Below, one piece after another: positions 12,001 to 26,064 of a DNA stretch of 64,000 nucleotides. The stretch comes from Elgaria multicarinata webbii (taxonomy: Eukaryota > Chordata > Lepidosauria > Squamata > Anguidae). Location of the stretch: the NCBI RefSeq assembly GCF_023053635.1, contig NC_086183.1, forward strand, positions 29,275,501 to 29,339,500. Reading direction: 5' to 3'. The stretch's first letter is position 1. Each line of letters starts with the position of its first letter. The notes beneath the pieces are model-generated. The model ran no database searches, was not told where the DNA came from, and was given only the letters and a program-made list of their open reading frames with translations. Made by a program: the position numbers and the translations under genes.

Positions 12001-15000
12001 TTTTTTTAAAAGGCACCACAACGTAGCGCGCCACACTTATCTCTCCCTGTAGTGGTATCTGTGCCTTTACTGCATTGTATTTCGTTTCCCCGGGTCACAC
12101 ATCCTCCAAATCCTGTCCCCTTTCATCACAACAGGGTGTTGCGTATAGGCGGGGGGTTTTCGTCGTCACTAACGACATCCTCAAAAGTCCCCGTATTTCC
12201 TTTTTTTTTTCATGTTTAACTGTTTATGCGCATGTGCGTTTGTGCGCAGAAATTAAATTTTAAAAGAATAATAAAAAAGAAGGATTATTAAGGGAATAGT
12301 ACTGATTAATCGGGAAATGAAAGGACTAACCTCAGCACAAGCATGAAAAGCAATGAATCAAAATGGCTCCAGTTCGCGCCAAAAATGTACTGAGCAGTCA
12401 TTGGTTAAAAAGTTCTAACGGACAGGTAACAATATATAGTCAGCGATCAAATTAAGACGGGGCAGGGAGGAAACAGCGTGGCAGTGCGACAATGGAATCA
12501 GTTACCTAGGGAGGTGGTGGGCTCTCCCACACTAGAGGCCTTCAAGAGGCAGCTGGACAACCCTCTGTCAGGGACGCTTTAGAGTGGATTCCTGCATTGA
12601 GCAGGGGGTTGGACTTGATGGCCTTGTAGGCCCCTTCCAACTCTGCTATTCTATGATTCTATGATATACACTTTGTAAGTAGAAACGGCTTACCATCGCC
12701 TGAAGACCGGGGGGGGGGGGGGGGATCTACACTGCTGCTTTAAAGCGCTTTATAACAGTTTTGACAACTGTTGGGGCCCAGGACACACTCCATATACAGT
12801 TTTCAAAACGTTTTCAAAGTGCTTTAAAAGCAGTAGTGTAGATCCCCCCCCCAGGTAAAAACCCCCGCTCATTCAGCAGACGTGCAGTGGTTAGGAGTGC
12901 ATTTAAAGAAACATTACGTGAATCAAGAGGCTTCCATGCACACTAGAGGTGCAATTACGCACCTCGACTGTGATGTGTAGATCCCCCCGCCCTGGATGTT
13001 AAACCTGTTTCTCCTGTTTCCTTGTGTCTCTTTTTAGTTCGTACGCCCCTCATGTAGGAAGCTGTCAGATCTATTCTTTGTAAATAGATTGATGATACTA
13101 TACAAAAAAACAAATGCATGTACTCCCCTTCTTTCCTCAGAGATTCAGCAAAATGCCCTGTGCGTACGTGAACAAACATACTCCATGTATGAAAGAGCAC
13201 ACATGCGCACGCACGCGCACACACACACACGCGATCTGGGCGGTTCAGATACCCCACTCAGATAACTAAATCCATTTCACTCACCTTCACTGCCGAAAGC
13301 AAATTGCAGTTCACCAAGTTGGTTACATGCTATAAACGAGAAGGAAGAAAAGAGGGTGTTAACAGGATTAACTGGCAGTTTTGACTGGGCCGGTCACAAC
13401 AACTCTGTGCCGCAGAGAACAGGGAAAACACGGTTTCACAATCTTAAGAGCTGGAACTCTTTCTGTAGCCTCTAGACTGCCACGGGAAACTTCAGCAAGT
13501 GGGAAAGGCAGAGAAACAGCAGTTTGAATTTTCAAACACAGAGTAGGAGGAGGCACAGGGCAGCGCTGAATGCTCCTTCCCTCCCAAACAGATTAGAGTC
13601 CCAAGTCCCACATGATATTTGCACGAGACAAGGGAGTCTGCATCCTGAAGTAGGAGGTGAAGATAGACTATTTCTCTGTGAGCCCCTGCCAAAGGAAGTG
13701 AGGTGCGTGGCTACTAGGAGGAGGACCTTTTCTGCTGTGGCACCTTGGCTGTGGAATGAGCACCCCAGAGAAGATCACCTGGTGCCTACACTGTACTCCG
13801 CGCATCGCCGGCTGAAGACTTCTGTATTGTCCCAGTGTTTTAGCATTTTACTATCCTAGTCCTCAGCTAGACCTACTGGGTCCAGCGTGACGGAGGGGTG
13901 AGGATCTCGCGTTATTTTTATCGTGAGATCTCCGCCTCTGTTTACACGTGGCGCGCAATGACCTCGGAGAGAGAGGACGTCAACCCGCCATTTTGTGTGT
14001 GTGTGTTTTGTTAAAGGAGCAGAGCGCAAGAACGCTCGTGCGCAAAAGGTAAGTTTTTTTTATTTTAAATCATTTTTCCTGCTCGCCCCACTCCACCCCT
14101 GATGGAGCTCTGCACCCCATGCGCGGGTCCCGGCTCCTCACGAGTAACCCAAGGAGCCAGGACAAACCGTGACAACCACCCACACATTCCGTGGTCTCAG
14201 GATCAGCAAGGGCGAGATCTCGGGGAAAAGGAGGGATCATCCCCCCCATGCTCCCGGGATCCCCTGTGTGTCATGTGGATGCACAGGGATGATCCCGGGG
14301 ATTGCCCCAGGATATCGCCCCATCTAGCTATGGCCTTTGTCTCATAATTCTGCTGTTTGAAATCTGTATTTTAAATCTCTACTTTGCTGTTCGGTTTTAT
14401 TCTGGTTGTACTTTTACAGCGTGGTTTTACACAGCGGCTTGAAGCTGCTACAGTATATTTTAGGCCGTGCATCAGGGTTTGCATTTTCCAAACCACCCAG
14501 ACAGCTTCGCTATAGAAATGAAACGAAATCAATGAATCATACTTGCAAGGGTGGAAAGGTCTTTTCTTATGGAAGTTGAGAAACGCCCCTTTGCATCCTT
14601 GTATCAACTGTATGACATAGGTCTGGGTTTTTACAAGAAAAAGTGGGCTGTAAATAATAGGGGAGCCTCGTGTGGCGCAGAGCGGTAAAGCAGCAGTTTC
14701 TGCAGCTGAAACTCTCCCCACGGCCTGAGTTCGATCCCAGCGGAAGCTGGTTTCAGGCAGCCGGCTCAGGTCGACTCAGCCTTCCATCCTCCTGAGGTCG
14801 GTAAAATGAGGACCCAGTTAGCTGGGGGAAAGGTAATAACAGCCGGGGAAGGCAACGGCAAACCACCCCGCTGTAAGGCCTGCCAAGAAAACGTCAGCGA
14901 AAGCTGGTGTCCCTCCAAGAGTCAGTAATGACTCAGTGCTTGCATGAGAGGTTCCTTTCCTTTCCTAAATAATAGGACCGGTTGTGTGCATTATGAGCTT

Positions 15001-17649
15001 TGCGTGGTGAGCAGTGAAGCAGCCATGTAACTTTAGACCCTGAATGCTCTTATAAGCGCTTCTCTTTAGATGGCCGTGTGCGTTAATTCATTCGTGAAGC
15101 CCACAACAAAGTTTTCTCTTCTCCCCCACCGCCGCCCACGTCACCACTGTCCCATGCTTTACAAAAGCTTCAACCGCCTTGATAAGTTAGAACGACAATG
15201 CAACTGTTTTGACCACGCGATTTAAAGACATACTTTGAGCATGTGCAGTTTCGCATTTTAAATTCACGTAAAACAGCCTTCCTCAACCTGGAGTGCTCCA
15301 GATGTGTTGGACTGCACCTCCCAGAATACCCCAACCAGAGCTGGCTGGGGCATTCTGGGAGTTGTAGTCCAACACATCTGGAGCGCCCCAGGTTGAGGAA
15401 GGCTGACTTAAAACATAGCGCCATGACTGCTGGAACAAAATGGAGTCTGCTTTCGATGCCCTCATCGGCCGCTGTTCTCTGGGTTGTCATGTGGGGTGGG
15501 GGCTCGGCGGAACAGTCCAGACCTAGCTACACCAGCGGGGAGGAGGGCGAGTCTTTGACCTCTGTGAGCACATGCTACACCTGAGAAGACACGTCCAGCT
15601 ACGTTTTACGGCTGAAACGGAAAGTACCTTGTCGACATTGGGAAAACTCAGGAAACGGCCTTGCTTGCGTTCTGCCATGCCAACGTTGTTCACTGTGGAA
15701 AGACCAAATGGTACATCAGTATATTATCAAACAATGCAAGCAGGTACTAAACATGAATGACCAAGCTCTCCTCCAGTGCCCAGATATGAATAAGCGATTT
15801 AAATCAGACTTAGGCCACAGCTAGATGGGGCGATATCCTGGGGGTGATCCCCAGGGTCATCCCTGTGCGTCCACATGACACACAGGGGATCCCGGGAGCA
15901 GGGAGGGATGATTCCCTCCCTTTTCCCAGGATATCACCTTACCCTTTCAGCCCTCTTTTTCCGTGGTCTCGGGAGGATCCTGAGACCGCAGAACATGTGG
16001 GCGGGCGTCGCGGTTTGTCCCAGCTTTTCGCGGTTACTCGCGAGGAGTTGGGAACCACGCACCCGATCGGGGAGGGGGAGCGGGAAAAATTGTTAAAAAT
16101 AAAAAAAACTCAGTTTTTGTGCATGAGCACTCATGCGCTCGTCTCCTTTAAGGGGAAAAAACCAAAATGGCGGGCGCGACATCCCGTTCATCCGAGGCCG
16201 TCGCGCGCCACGTGTAAACAGAGGGGGAGATCGCGCAATAAAAATATTGCGAGATCCTAACCCCTCCATTGTGCTAGACCTGTAGGTCTAGCTGAGGCCT
16301 TAGAGCTAGGGTGACCATATGAAAAGGAGGACCGGGCTCCTGTATTTTTAACAGTTGCATAGAAAAGGGAATTTCAGCAGGTGTCATTTGTATAGATGGA
16401 GAACCTGGTGAAATTTCCTCTTCATCACAACATTTAAAACTGCAGGTGCCCTGCCCTCTTTTAAATCTGGTCACTCTAGTACAGCTCCTGCAGCTTTAAA
16501 TGTTGTGATGAAGAGGGAGTTCCACCAGGTTCCCCATATATACAAATGACACCTGCTGAAATTATTTTCTATACAACTGTTAAATATATAGGAGCCCTGT
16601 CCTCCTTTTCATAGGGTCACCCTACTTAGAGCTCCATTACACATTAAAAAAAAAAAAGCCCTGCTTTTTCTCCACTTTTTTTTTACCTCCGATGCATTAG
16701 CGCATCAAGCTTATGGTCCCTTTCATTTGAATATGTTGTTCTTTGGCTTGTTGGCTCTTCCATTCCACTCCACCCTGCCCCACCCCTTCTCCTTCTCCCT
16801 CCATTGGTTGCTCCTCCCCCCCACCCCATTTCACAAGACACAAACAAGCAGGTCCTGTCAGATGAGTACTTCAGCCAGACTGTCTTTCTTCCCAGCAAAA
16901 ATGGAACAACCCTTTAGTCTGGCTCTTTGGGGGCATCGAGAGAGTACAATCCTGTCTCTGCAGAGATTCGGGCGTTGTACAATTTAAAAAAATGCTTTCG
17001 AGCCTCGGATGCAAGGTTTGGGTTTTCTATTGAGGCTTCGAGCCGGCTGCTGAGAGAGATCGCTTTTCCCTGCCAGGACCAGATGCAATCCATTCAAGCC
17101 AACGGCAAGACTCCCATCACAGCACATGTCGCCAACAAAGGAAAACGTGAGAGTACAGAACCACTTGGAGGCTTAAGGGCACATTAAACGCACTTGGGGA
17201 AATAATCCCAACTTCACGCGTTCTAGGAAAAGACGGAAAAGGCTGGGGAAGAGGCGGGGTGTCACCAGGACAGGCACGGCGTCATGTGAGTTCCGTGCTG
17301 CAAATCCGCAAACCAGGCATGGCGACAGTGCTCTAAATCGCTGGTGCGATGGATCCCTCAGTCTCAAATAGTTATAAGAAGAAGCAGGTTTAGTTTGCTG
17401 GGGAGAGGCTCCAGAGTTGAACAGGTAAGAGACCTTGTGCTCTCTATGACTGCTTGCCCACTCTCCCAGTCCTCCCATTACTTTTCTCTTGCACCCATCA
17501 AGACCGTCCTGTCCCTCTCTTACCGCTACACATTTTTCTGTTTAAATTGCAAAAACTCAGTCCAGAATAAAGCATGCAAATACAAATCATGTCAATAAAC
17601 AGAAACATTTGCATATTTTGAAATATTTGCATAAGAGGCTGCACAGAAT

Positions 17650-17702
<53 letters not shown>

Positions 17703-18014
17703 TGTATCCCCCCACCTTTTAAACTTTGTTAAAAATGGGCCACCCTCACAAGATGTGTGATTTTTGCATGCATGTGCATTCACTTGCAGCTGATACTTTA
17801 TTAGCGGAGATTTGTGTTATGAGGGTTTAAAAGTTGGAATACTCAACTACAGGCTCCAGTTCACGTCGATGTTGCTCGCGAGGACAAAGCTAAGGACTTA
17901 CCGAGAATGCCAATCTCCAAACCTTGAAGAGCAGTCTGGATGGGCTCATAGATTTCTGAACCTGAGGTAAAGTCTGCCTGGATCACCCTGGTGCATCTGC
18001 CATGCAGTTGCTCT

Positions 18015-18045
<31 letters not shown>

Positions 18046-21000
18046 GTTCCAATTCATGACGTATTTAGCAAAAAATTGTCAAATTCATTAAAAAAATTAA
18101 AAGACTGTCAAATCCAATGCAAACAAAAAACAAATATCCTCTTCTAATTATGTCAGGAACAGTGTTCTATCAAAACTACTCCTTTTATTTGCAGCATTAA
18201 TTACATGAGTTTTCCATGCCTCTATGTGTAGACTCCATTTATGTATCCATTTCTAAAATATCCAGGTATATAACCCACCATTCCCAGAGTGGGGACACAT
18301 AAAGTCCTTCCAGGATTTTGCCTAAATATTTTTTGGGACAATTAATACATTCATAATCAATCATTTAATGACTTCAGGATCTGCCATAAATGAGAAGTGT
18401 TATGTAAATAATGTTAAATAATAATACTTTAAATAAATTTTGTTTGCAAGTGATATCAAGATCAATAATGTTAAACAAAATTAACAAACAGGATAAACCC
18501 AAATTCCCACCCACAAACTGAGAGGTAGTACGTACAATAAAGTTTTATTTTTAATATCAAAAAATGTCAAGTATAATTAACTGCAAATTGGAGCAAAATG
18601 AAATATGAACACAAAAAGGAAGGCCTCCTCCCATATGTACCTACCCGGACCTTAAGATCATCTACAGGGGCCCTTCTCCGTGAGCCCCTGCCAAAGGAAG
18701 TGAGGCAGGTGGCTACTAGGAGGAGGGCTTTCTCCGCTGTGGCACCCCGGCTGTGGAATGAGCTCCCCAGAGAGGTCCGCCTGGCGCCTACACTGTACTC
18801 CTTTCGTCGCCAGCTGAAGACCTTTTTATTCACTCAGTATTTTAACACTTAATTTTAACTTAAATTTAAATTTTACTGTTTTAACTCTGTATTTTCATCT
18901 TATATCAATTTTGCTGCGTGGTTTTATCCTGGTTGTGCTTTTTATACTGTATTTTGTATTTGTGCTTTTAACCTGTTGGTTGTTTTATCATGGTTTTAAT
19001 TTTTGTGAACCGCCCAGAGAGCTTCGGCTATTGGGCGGTATAAAAATGTAATAAATAAATAATAAATAAAAAAGTCTCTGTAAACCCTTATAAACATAGG
19101 TGCAGGCCAAAGTACAATGATATGCTCGTAACATGGACTGTAAACAAATCATGAAGGGATTAAGAGACACCTATAGTTAAAAGTAACCCAGTCAAAGTTT
19201 AGTTAAATATTTCTTTTGATTTTATTTTTCCCCATGAGCTGTATTAATGGAATCCAATTGGTGACAATAAAAAAAATACAAAGAAGAGTAATATGGAAGA
19301 GTACATGGTTAATTGTAATTAATTGCAATCCAGAGAGAGCCGAGGGTCATGGCTAGACCAGGAGGTCAGAGGGTGACGATCTCGCGATTTTATAATCGTG
19401 AGATCGTCACCCTCGTTTACATGCGGCGCACAGCATCACGGCCACCATTTTGTTTTTGTTTTTAAAGGAGAAGAAGCGCACGAGTGCTCGACTGCAAATT
19501 GTGAGTGGTGGGTTGTTGTTTTTTTAAAAAAAATCCCACTCACCCCACCCCACCCCAAGAGCTCCTGAGTTGCTCTGTGCCCTGTGCCCGGCTCCTCACA
19601 GTTACTCGCGAGAAGCCGAGACAAACTGCGACGCCAGCCCACACATTCTGCGGTCTCATCCCGAGACCGCGGAAGAACCATGAAAAATGGTAGGGCAAAG
19701 GAGGGATCATCCCTCCCCGCTCCTGGGATGCCCTGTGCGTCATGTGGACGTACAGGGACGATCCTGGGGGATCCCCAGGATATCGCCCCATCTAGCTATG
19801 CCCTAAGGGAACTTGTGTGTTCTTGGGAGGTGTTCATATGGAGCCATTCATGAGCCCTCCCTGATTGCTAAGCCAGCTATGGATCCATTTCAGTGGTACT
19901 GTGTACCCACATTTTACCATCTTATCCTCAAAGATATAATGGGAAACCTTGCGATTGCCATGTTGCTTCCAAGATAACGCTACATCCTACCCAAACTTGT
20001 AACCCTGTTATTAAAAAAGAGAGAGATGGTTTGTCAGGCATCACCTTCAATGAGGATTTTTCCAGGCCAGAAATTCCTCTCAAGAACAAACAACAGCTTA
20101 ATTTTTATGGGCTTGAGCAACATTTCACAACCCAGCTGGATGGTTTTCAACATCTCCATGATGAGGCGCCACATTAGCAGAATCTACGACAATCTTTCCC
20201 AGTATTCACCCACGTCCTGCCATTCTGCAACACCCCACCCCACCCCTTTAAGAGATTCTATTGTCAGGCCTTACTCCCGAAAACTGGACTCAGCGCCCTC
20301 ACCCTGGCGTAACCCAGATTCAGTTTCCTGCTTACCAATTTCAGCAGCCACTTTCATCAGTTTTTCCAGGGAGCGGCTGATGAGAACCACATTGAGACCT
20401 CTCTTGGCGAGCTGCAGGAGCGAGAGAAATGTGTTGTGAAGAGAGAAAAGCAAAGTCAGGTGCAAAAGGTTAGCAGCAGCCATAGAAAGAGTGTGCAAGG
20501 GTCATGCAACAAGGCAAATGTATCTCATGATTCACTAATGCAGGGGTCCCCAACCCCCGGGCCATGGACTGGTACCGGTCCGTAGCCTGTTAGGAACCAG
20601 GCCACGCAGGTGAGCTGCTTTCACCCACCCCCACCCCAGCAAACCTGGGCGCAAGGCGCCATCTCGCCTGCCCAGCCAAAGCAAAGCCAGGATGCTGGGG
20701 TGGGGGTGGGGGCGGCTTTGGAACAGCACGCCCAGCCAGAAGCTGCTCTGGGAGAGCGACTTCCAGGCGCGCCGTTCGGAAGCCGCCCGCCCGCCCCAGT
20801 GTCCTGGCTTCGCTTCGATCCTAGCCGAAGCGAAGCCAGGACACTGGAGTGGGGGTGGGGCGGAGGGTGGCTTCCCAAAACCTTCCCCTCAACCACCACC
20901 CCCGGTCCGTGGAAAAATGGTCTTCCACGAAACCGGTCCCTGATGCCAAAAAGGTTGGGGACCACTGCACTAATGGAATAACTAGATCAGCCTTCCTCAA

Positions 21001-24000
21001 CCTGGGGCGCTCCAGATGTGTTGGACTACAACTCCCAGAATGCCCCAGCCAAGCTGGTTGGGGCATTCTGGGAGATGCAGTCCAACACATCTGGAGCGCC
21101 CCAGGTTGAGGAAGGCTGAACTAGATGAAGCTGCTTACCTGTGAAAGAATAATCAGTTATGCTGACATGTTTTTGAATCGGTGCCTATTCCCCCGTAAAT
21201 GCTACAACTAGGTGAAACTGCTGACATGTGAAAGAATAATTGGTTATAATGACATGTTTCGGAACCGGTGCCCATTCGGCCATATTGTATGTGAAGCGTT
21301 TGTTCTTCCAACATAACACAGGTTACTGTACCTAAACTCACAAGACTGCTGAGTGTTGTTGTTGTTGTTTTGTATTTTATAAAAAACAATTAATGTTCCA
21401 AATTCGGAGAAAAACAAACAAGCAACAAATTGCATCAAATTGAAGTCTACTTATCAACAGGGGATAGTACATGATTTTTTTAAAAAAATTAATTTAATAT
21501 TCTCCCCTCTCCTTTCCTTGCAGAAAAAATGTATTGGTGGAATTCATTGGCTACTTCGAGGTTTTCTTTATGGATCGTCATAACAAATTATATTCCTTCA
21601 TATTGTTAATGGGATGGGGTTGGTCTGAATGATGAGCCTCGTGTGGCGCAGAGCGGTAAAGCAGCAGTTTCTGCAGCTGAAACTCTCCCCACAGCCTGAG
21701 TTCGATCCCAGCGGAAGCTGGTTTCAGGCAGCTGGCTTGGGTTTACTCAGCCTTCCATCCTCCCGAGGTCGGTAAAATGAGTACCCAGTTAGCTGGGGGA
21801 AAGGTAATAACGGCCGGGGAAGGCAACGGCAAACCACCCCGCTATAAGGCCTGCCAAGAAAACATCAGTGAAAGCTGGCGTCCCTCCAAGAGTCAGTAAT
21901 GACTCAGTGCTTGCACGAGAGGTTCCTTTCCTTTCCCTGGTCTGAATGACCTTTCAGAGGTCCCTTACAACCCAGTGCCTCTGACTGCACAAAGATTCAT
22001 GATCCCTTCCAATTATATAATCCTATAAAGCCTTACATGGCTTGGGACCACAATACCTGACGGAACGCCTCTCCCGACATGAACCTACCTGTACACTGCA
22101 CTCAACATCTAAGGTCCTCCTCCGAGTGCCTGCTCCGAAGGAAGCTTGGAGGATGGCAACAAGGGAGAGGGCCTTTTCAGTGGTGGCCCCCCAATTATGG
22201 AATGATCTCCCCAATGTGGCTCGCCTGGCGCCAACATTGTTATCTTTTCAGCGCCAGGTCAAGATTTTCCTCTTCTCCCAGGCATTTAACAGCGTTTAAC
22301 AACATAGGATAAGTTTGTTTGTCTTTTAACGGACCCCAGAAATGTTGTTTAGATGGATACTGTTGTTTTATACTGTTGTTTTTATATTTTGATGGTTTAA
22401 AATTTTGTATGCTTTTTAATGTTCACTGTTTTTAACTTTTGTAAACCACCCAGAGAGCTTCGGCTATGGGGCGGTATATAAATTTAATAAATAAATAAAT
22501 TATGATGTGAAAAGGACAGATAATAGTCTGGTGATGTGTTTCAATGCTACCTAGCATGGCCCAAGAAGGTATTGGTTAAAGGCGGAGCTGAATGATTTTT
22601 CTTCCTCCTACGAGAGCCTTTCTACTTGAGGCTTTTATTGTGCACTCATGATGCCCCACTCACGGCAGTTTGCGGGTCCTTTACACAGTGTTGTCATCCT
22701 CCAGAACCTCTCCCTCGCTTTGAAACCATGATCATGTCCCCCGCCCCCTTAACAAGGAAAGTCTGGTATTTTTCTCAATGGCGTTATAGAAGTCTCATGT
22801 ATTTGCGCCGTTCCATTATAACACAGTGGGTACCTAATAGTTGTCTAATGGAACGTATAGAATCATGAGAAAGAAAGAAAAACATGGGGGTGGGAGAAAC
22901 ATGTGTAAAAGAGACAATCTAAATCCCGCAAAGTATCTAGAAGTAGAAGCCTCAGAAAACGTGTAGGTTAAAAAAAAAACCTCATGTAGAAAAGCTCCTA
23001 GACAAAGGGAAAGCATGAGAGAAGTCTATGCCTGTAGCAGGAAGGCGGTCTGTGCTGGAACTAGGTTTGAAAAGGAGCCAGAGATCCCACATTGTACTCT
23101 GCAGTGAATCCTACGGCACTATTGGTTTCCCTGGACACAGTTTACTTACCTCATGTGCATAGATTTTTCCAATACCAGCTGTGGCTCCAGTCACCACTAC
23201 AAAGACAATACAACAGAAGGCACAGGGTATGAACAAGAATTATGAATTCCACACTGATGTGTTTCATGCATAAATTCTGTGAGAAGCCTGAAGGACCTTG
23301 CTCATCTTAGGTCACTTTAAAAATTGCTTTTGCACAAAGCAAAACAACAACAACAACAACAAACAGTGTGTGACCTATATAACATCTGCACTAAGGTGCA
23401 AGAGATTATTTTGCCACAAACAGGTGGACTCGAAAACTGCTCAGTGAATGAATGAATGAGCCCCCATCTATACGACAACGGGATTGCTCCTCATTAAATA
23501 TAAAGCTGAATTTTCGTAGATTCGAATCTACGCAATGAGTGTCACACTACAGCGTCAACAGTGAGCGAGGGAAAGGAACGAGCAGGGGAAAGGAACGAGT
23601 GGGGGAAAGGAACAAGCAGGGGAAAGGAACAAGCAGGGGAAAGGAACGAGGAGGGGAAAGGAATGAGGAGGGGAAAGGAACGAGGAGGGGAAAGGAACCA
23701 GCGGGGGAAAGGAACCAGTGGGGGAAAGGAACGAGGGGGGGAAAGGAACGAGGGGGGAAAGGAACGAGCGGGGAAAGGAACGAGCGGGGAAAGGAACGAG
23801 CGGGGAAAATGAACCAGTGGGGAAAACGAACCAGTGGAGGAAAGGAACCAGTGGGGAAAGGAACCAGCAGGGGAAAGGAACAAGCAGGGGAAAGGAACGA
23901 GGAGGGGAAAGGAATGAGGAGGGGAAAGGAACGAGGAGGGGAAAGGAACCAGCGGGGGAAAGGAACCAGTGGGGGAAAGGAACGAGGGGGGGAAAGGAAC

Positions 24001-26019
24001 GAGCAGGGAAAGGAACGAGCGGGGAAAGGAACGAGCGGGGAAAGGAACGAGCGGGGAAAATGAACCAGTGGGGAAAACGAACCAGTGGAGGAAAGGAACC
24101 AGTGGGGAAAGGAACCAGCAGGGGAAAGGAACCAGCGGGGGAAAGGAACCAGCGGGGGAAAGGAACCAGCGGGGGAAAGGAACCAGCGGGGGAAAGGAAC
24201 CAGCGGGGGAAAGGAAAAAGCCGGGGAAAGGAACGAGGCAGCACAGGAGGATACGAGAGTGGAGGGAAGCAGAGCATTGAAAACAACACATCTCCTGCCT
24301 CTGGCTGCCCATTTCCCCGTTTGTTTTCATATTTAATATAAGCTCTATCTGCAGAGCTCTGGAAATCATAGAATTAAAAAATGAAAGGGCGCGAAGGAAC
24401 GAGGGAGCCAGAGGAGGATGTGATAGGTGGGGAGATGGAAGCTCAGCCAATCAGTTTAACTCCCCCGACGACACATCAGTTTAACATGGTGCACATTCGA
24501 ACGTTGCTCAAAAGTCGCATTAAATCACAACTGTAAATATGCGCATTATCGGGTTAAAAACATGGTGCTGCTGCGAATGGACGGCAGTGTCATGTGCCCG
24601 AAAATGCGAATCTGCGCATTTGCTTTGGTGTAAAGAGCCCATGTAGATGTGCCCTGAATGAAATCTTCATTTCCAAAAGTGATAAGCCATCGCAATTTAA
24701 TATAATTAGAAAGATAGAATACAAGTAAAAAGATGAGCTTGTGTAAACACAATTAACAATAACGAGTCTGTGTTTGTGGGACAAAGGAGGGGAGATGAAC
24801 CAGATTGTAGAGTTGGATTGACATAAAAACTCTTGTAATGTAACTCTTGTAACTCTTGGGCCGTAGCTAGACCTAAGGTTTATCCCAGGATTGTCCTGGG
24901 GTCAAACCTGTTCATCTAAGTGCCACACAGTGCTCAGGCAGGGACGAACCCGGGATGATCCTGGGATAAACCTTAGGTCTAGCTACAGCCTTGGTCTTCC
25001 AAGCAAGTAGATACGGATTTTAAAGAGTTTTGTGCAAACTTTGAAATTCTTTGCATTAAAGAAACTTGGGTTGCCTCACCAGACTTTCCCTTCCAGGGTA
25101 TGTAGTACACTGTTTTCCCTCTGTCAAATCAGATGCTCTCAGCTGATTCTAACCCAACTATCTCACAGTTAGAAGTTGGGTCTAGTAGTAATATTTTAAC
25201 TCTCCAAATTGAGTTGCCCAGTGATGTGAAACTTATTTTGATCAATGTATATTGCTCCCCTCAGAACTCAAAGTAGGAAGGGGTTTTTAAATGGACTGAT
25301 TTGGACCAAGTGCAGCTCACATCTCTATTTGACTGTTCACTGACCCGTTAAGCTTAATAGCCAGAGACATGAATGCTAGAGTGGGCCCAAAAAATTATAA
25401 AATGGCTGAGAAAACTGCTCAGTGAATTTGCACCGGATGTCATGCCCGCTATTACTAAATTTTAAAAAGTGTGCTGCCCAAAAGGTTTAGGGAGGGAGAC
25501 TTTGCAAAGGGGGTTATTATGAAGCCGGTTTCTTGAACCTAGAACTATACAGTTTTAGCTTCTGGTGACATTCAGAGAAGGAGTGCAGGGACAAAATAGT
25601 GATTTTGTCCCGCCCCATTTTTATAAGTGCATACTCTTTAAGAACACATCTTTACTTATATTAATAACAAGTAGCATGTTTTTATTGCTGCCCAGATTGA
25701 TCTGGGCATCTTCCTATTTATTAAAAGAGTTGAACTTCATTAGGTTTTAAGTTATTGACCCCGTTCAGAAGACACGTAAAGCAATGGTTTAAGGTGTCTT
25801 CTGAACAGGGCCATTAAGTGACTGAATAATGTTGCAGTCCTACTCAACGTATGTCCTGCTGTTGCGTCCCCCAAATATAAATTGTGGGAGTAGAGGGTGG
25901 GTAACTCCCCCTCCTTATTGTTTTATTATGATTTTATTAGAATGTAAGCCTATGCAGCAGGGTCTTGCTATTTACTGTTTTACTCTGTACAGCACCATGT
26001 ACACTGATGGTGCTATATA

Positions 26020-26064
<45 letters not shown>

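Noticed and set aside
14662-14760. tRNA-like A- and B-box sequences
   Set aside because: They belong to tRNA-derived SINEs with tails and target duplications; no cloverleaf tRNA gene is present.
23542-24450. 302-residue open frame rich in SFPPLVPFP repeats
   Set aside because: It is a translation of the 16-17-base minisatellite, which lacks stops in all frames read.
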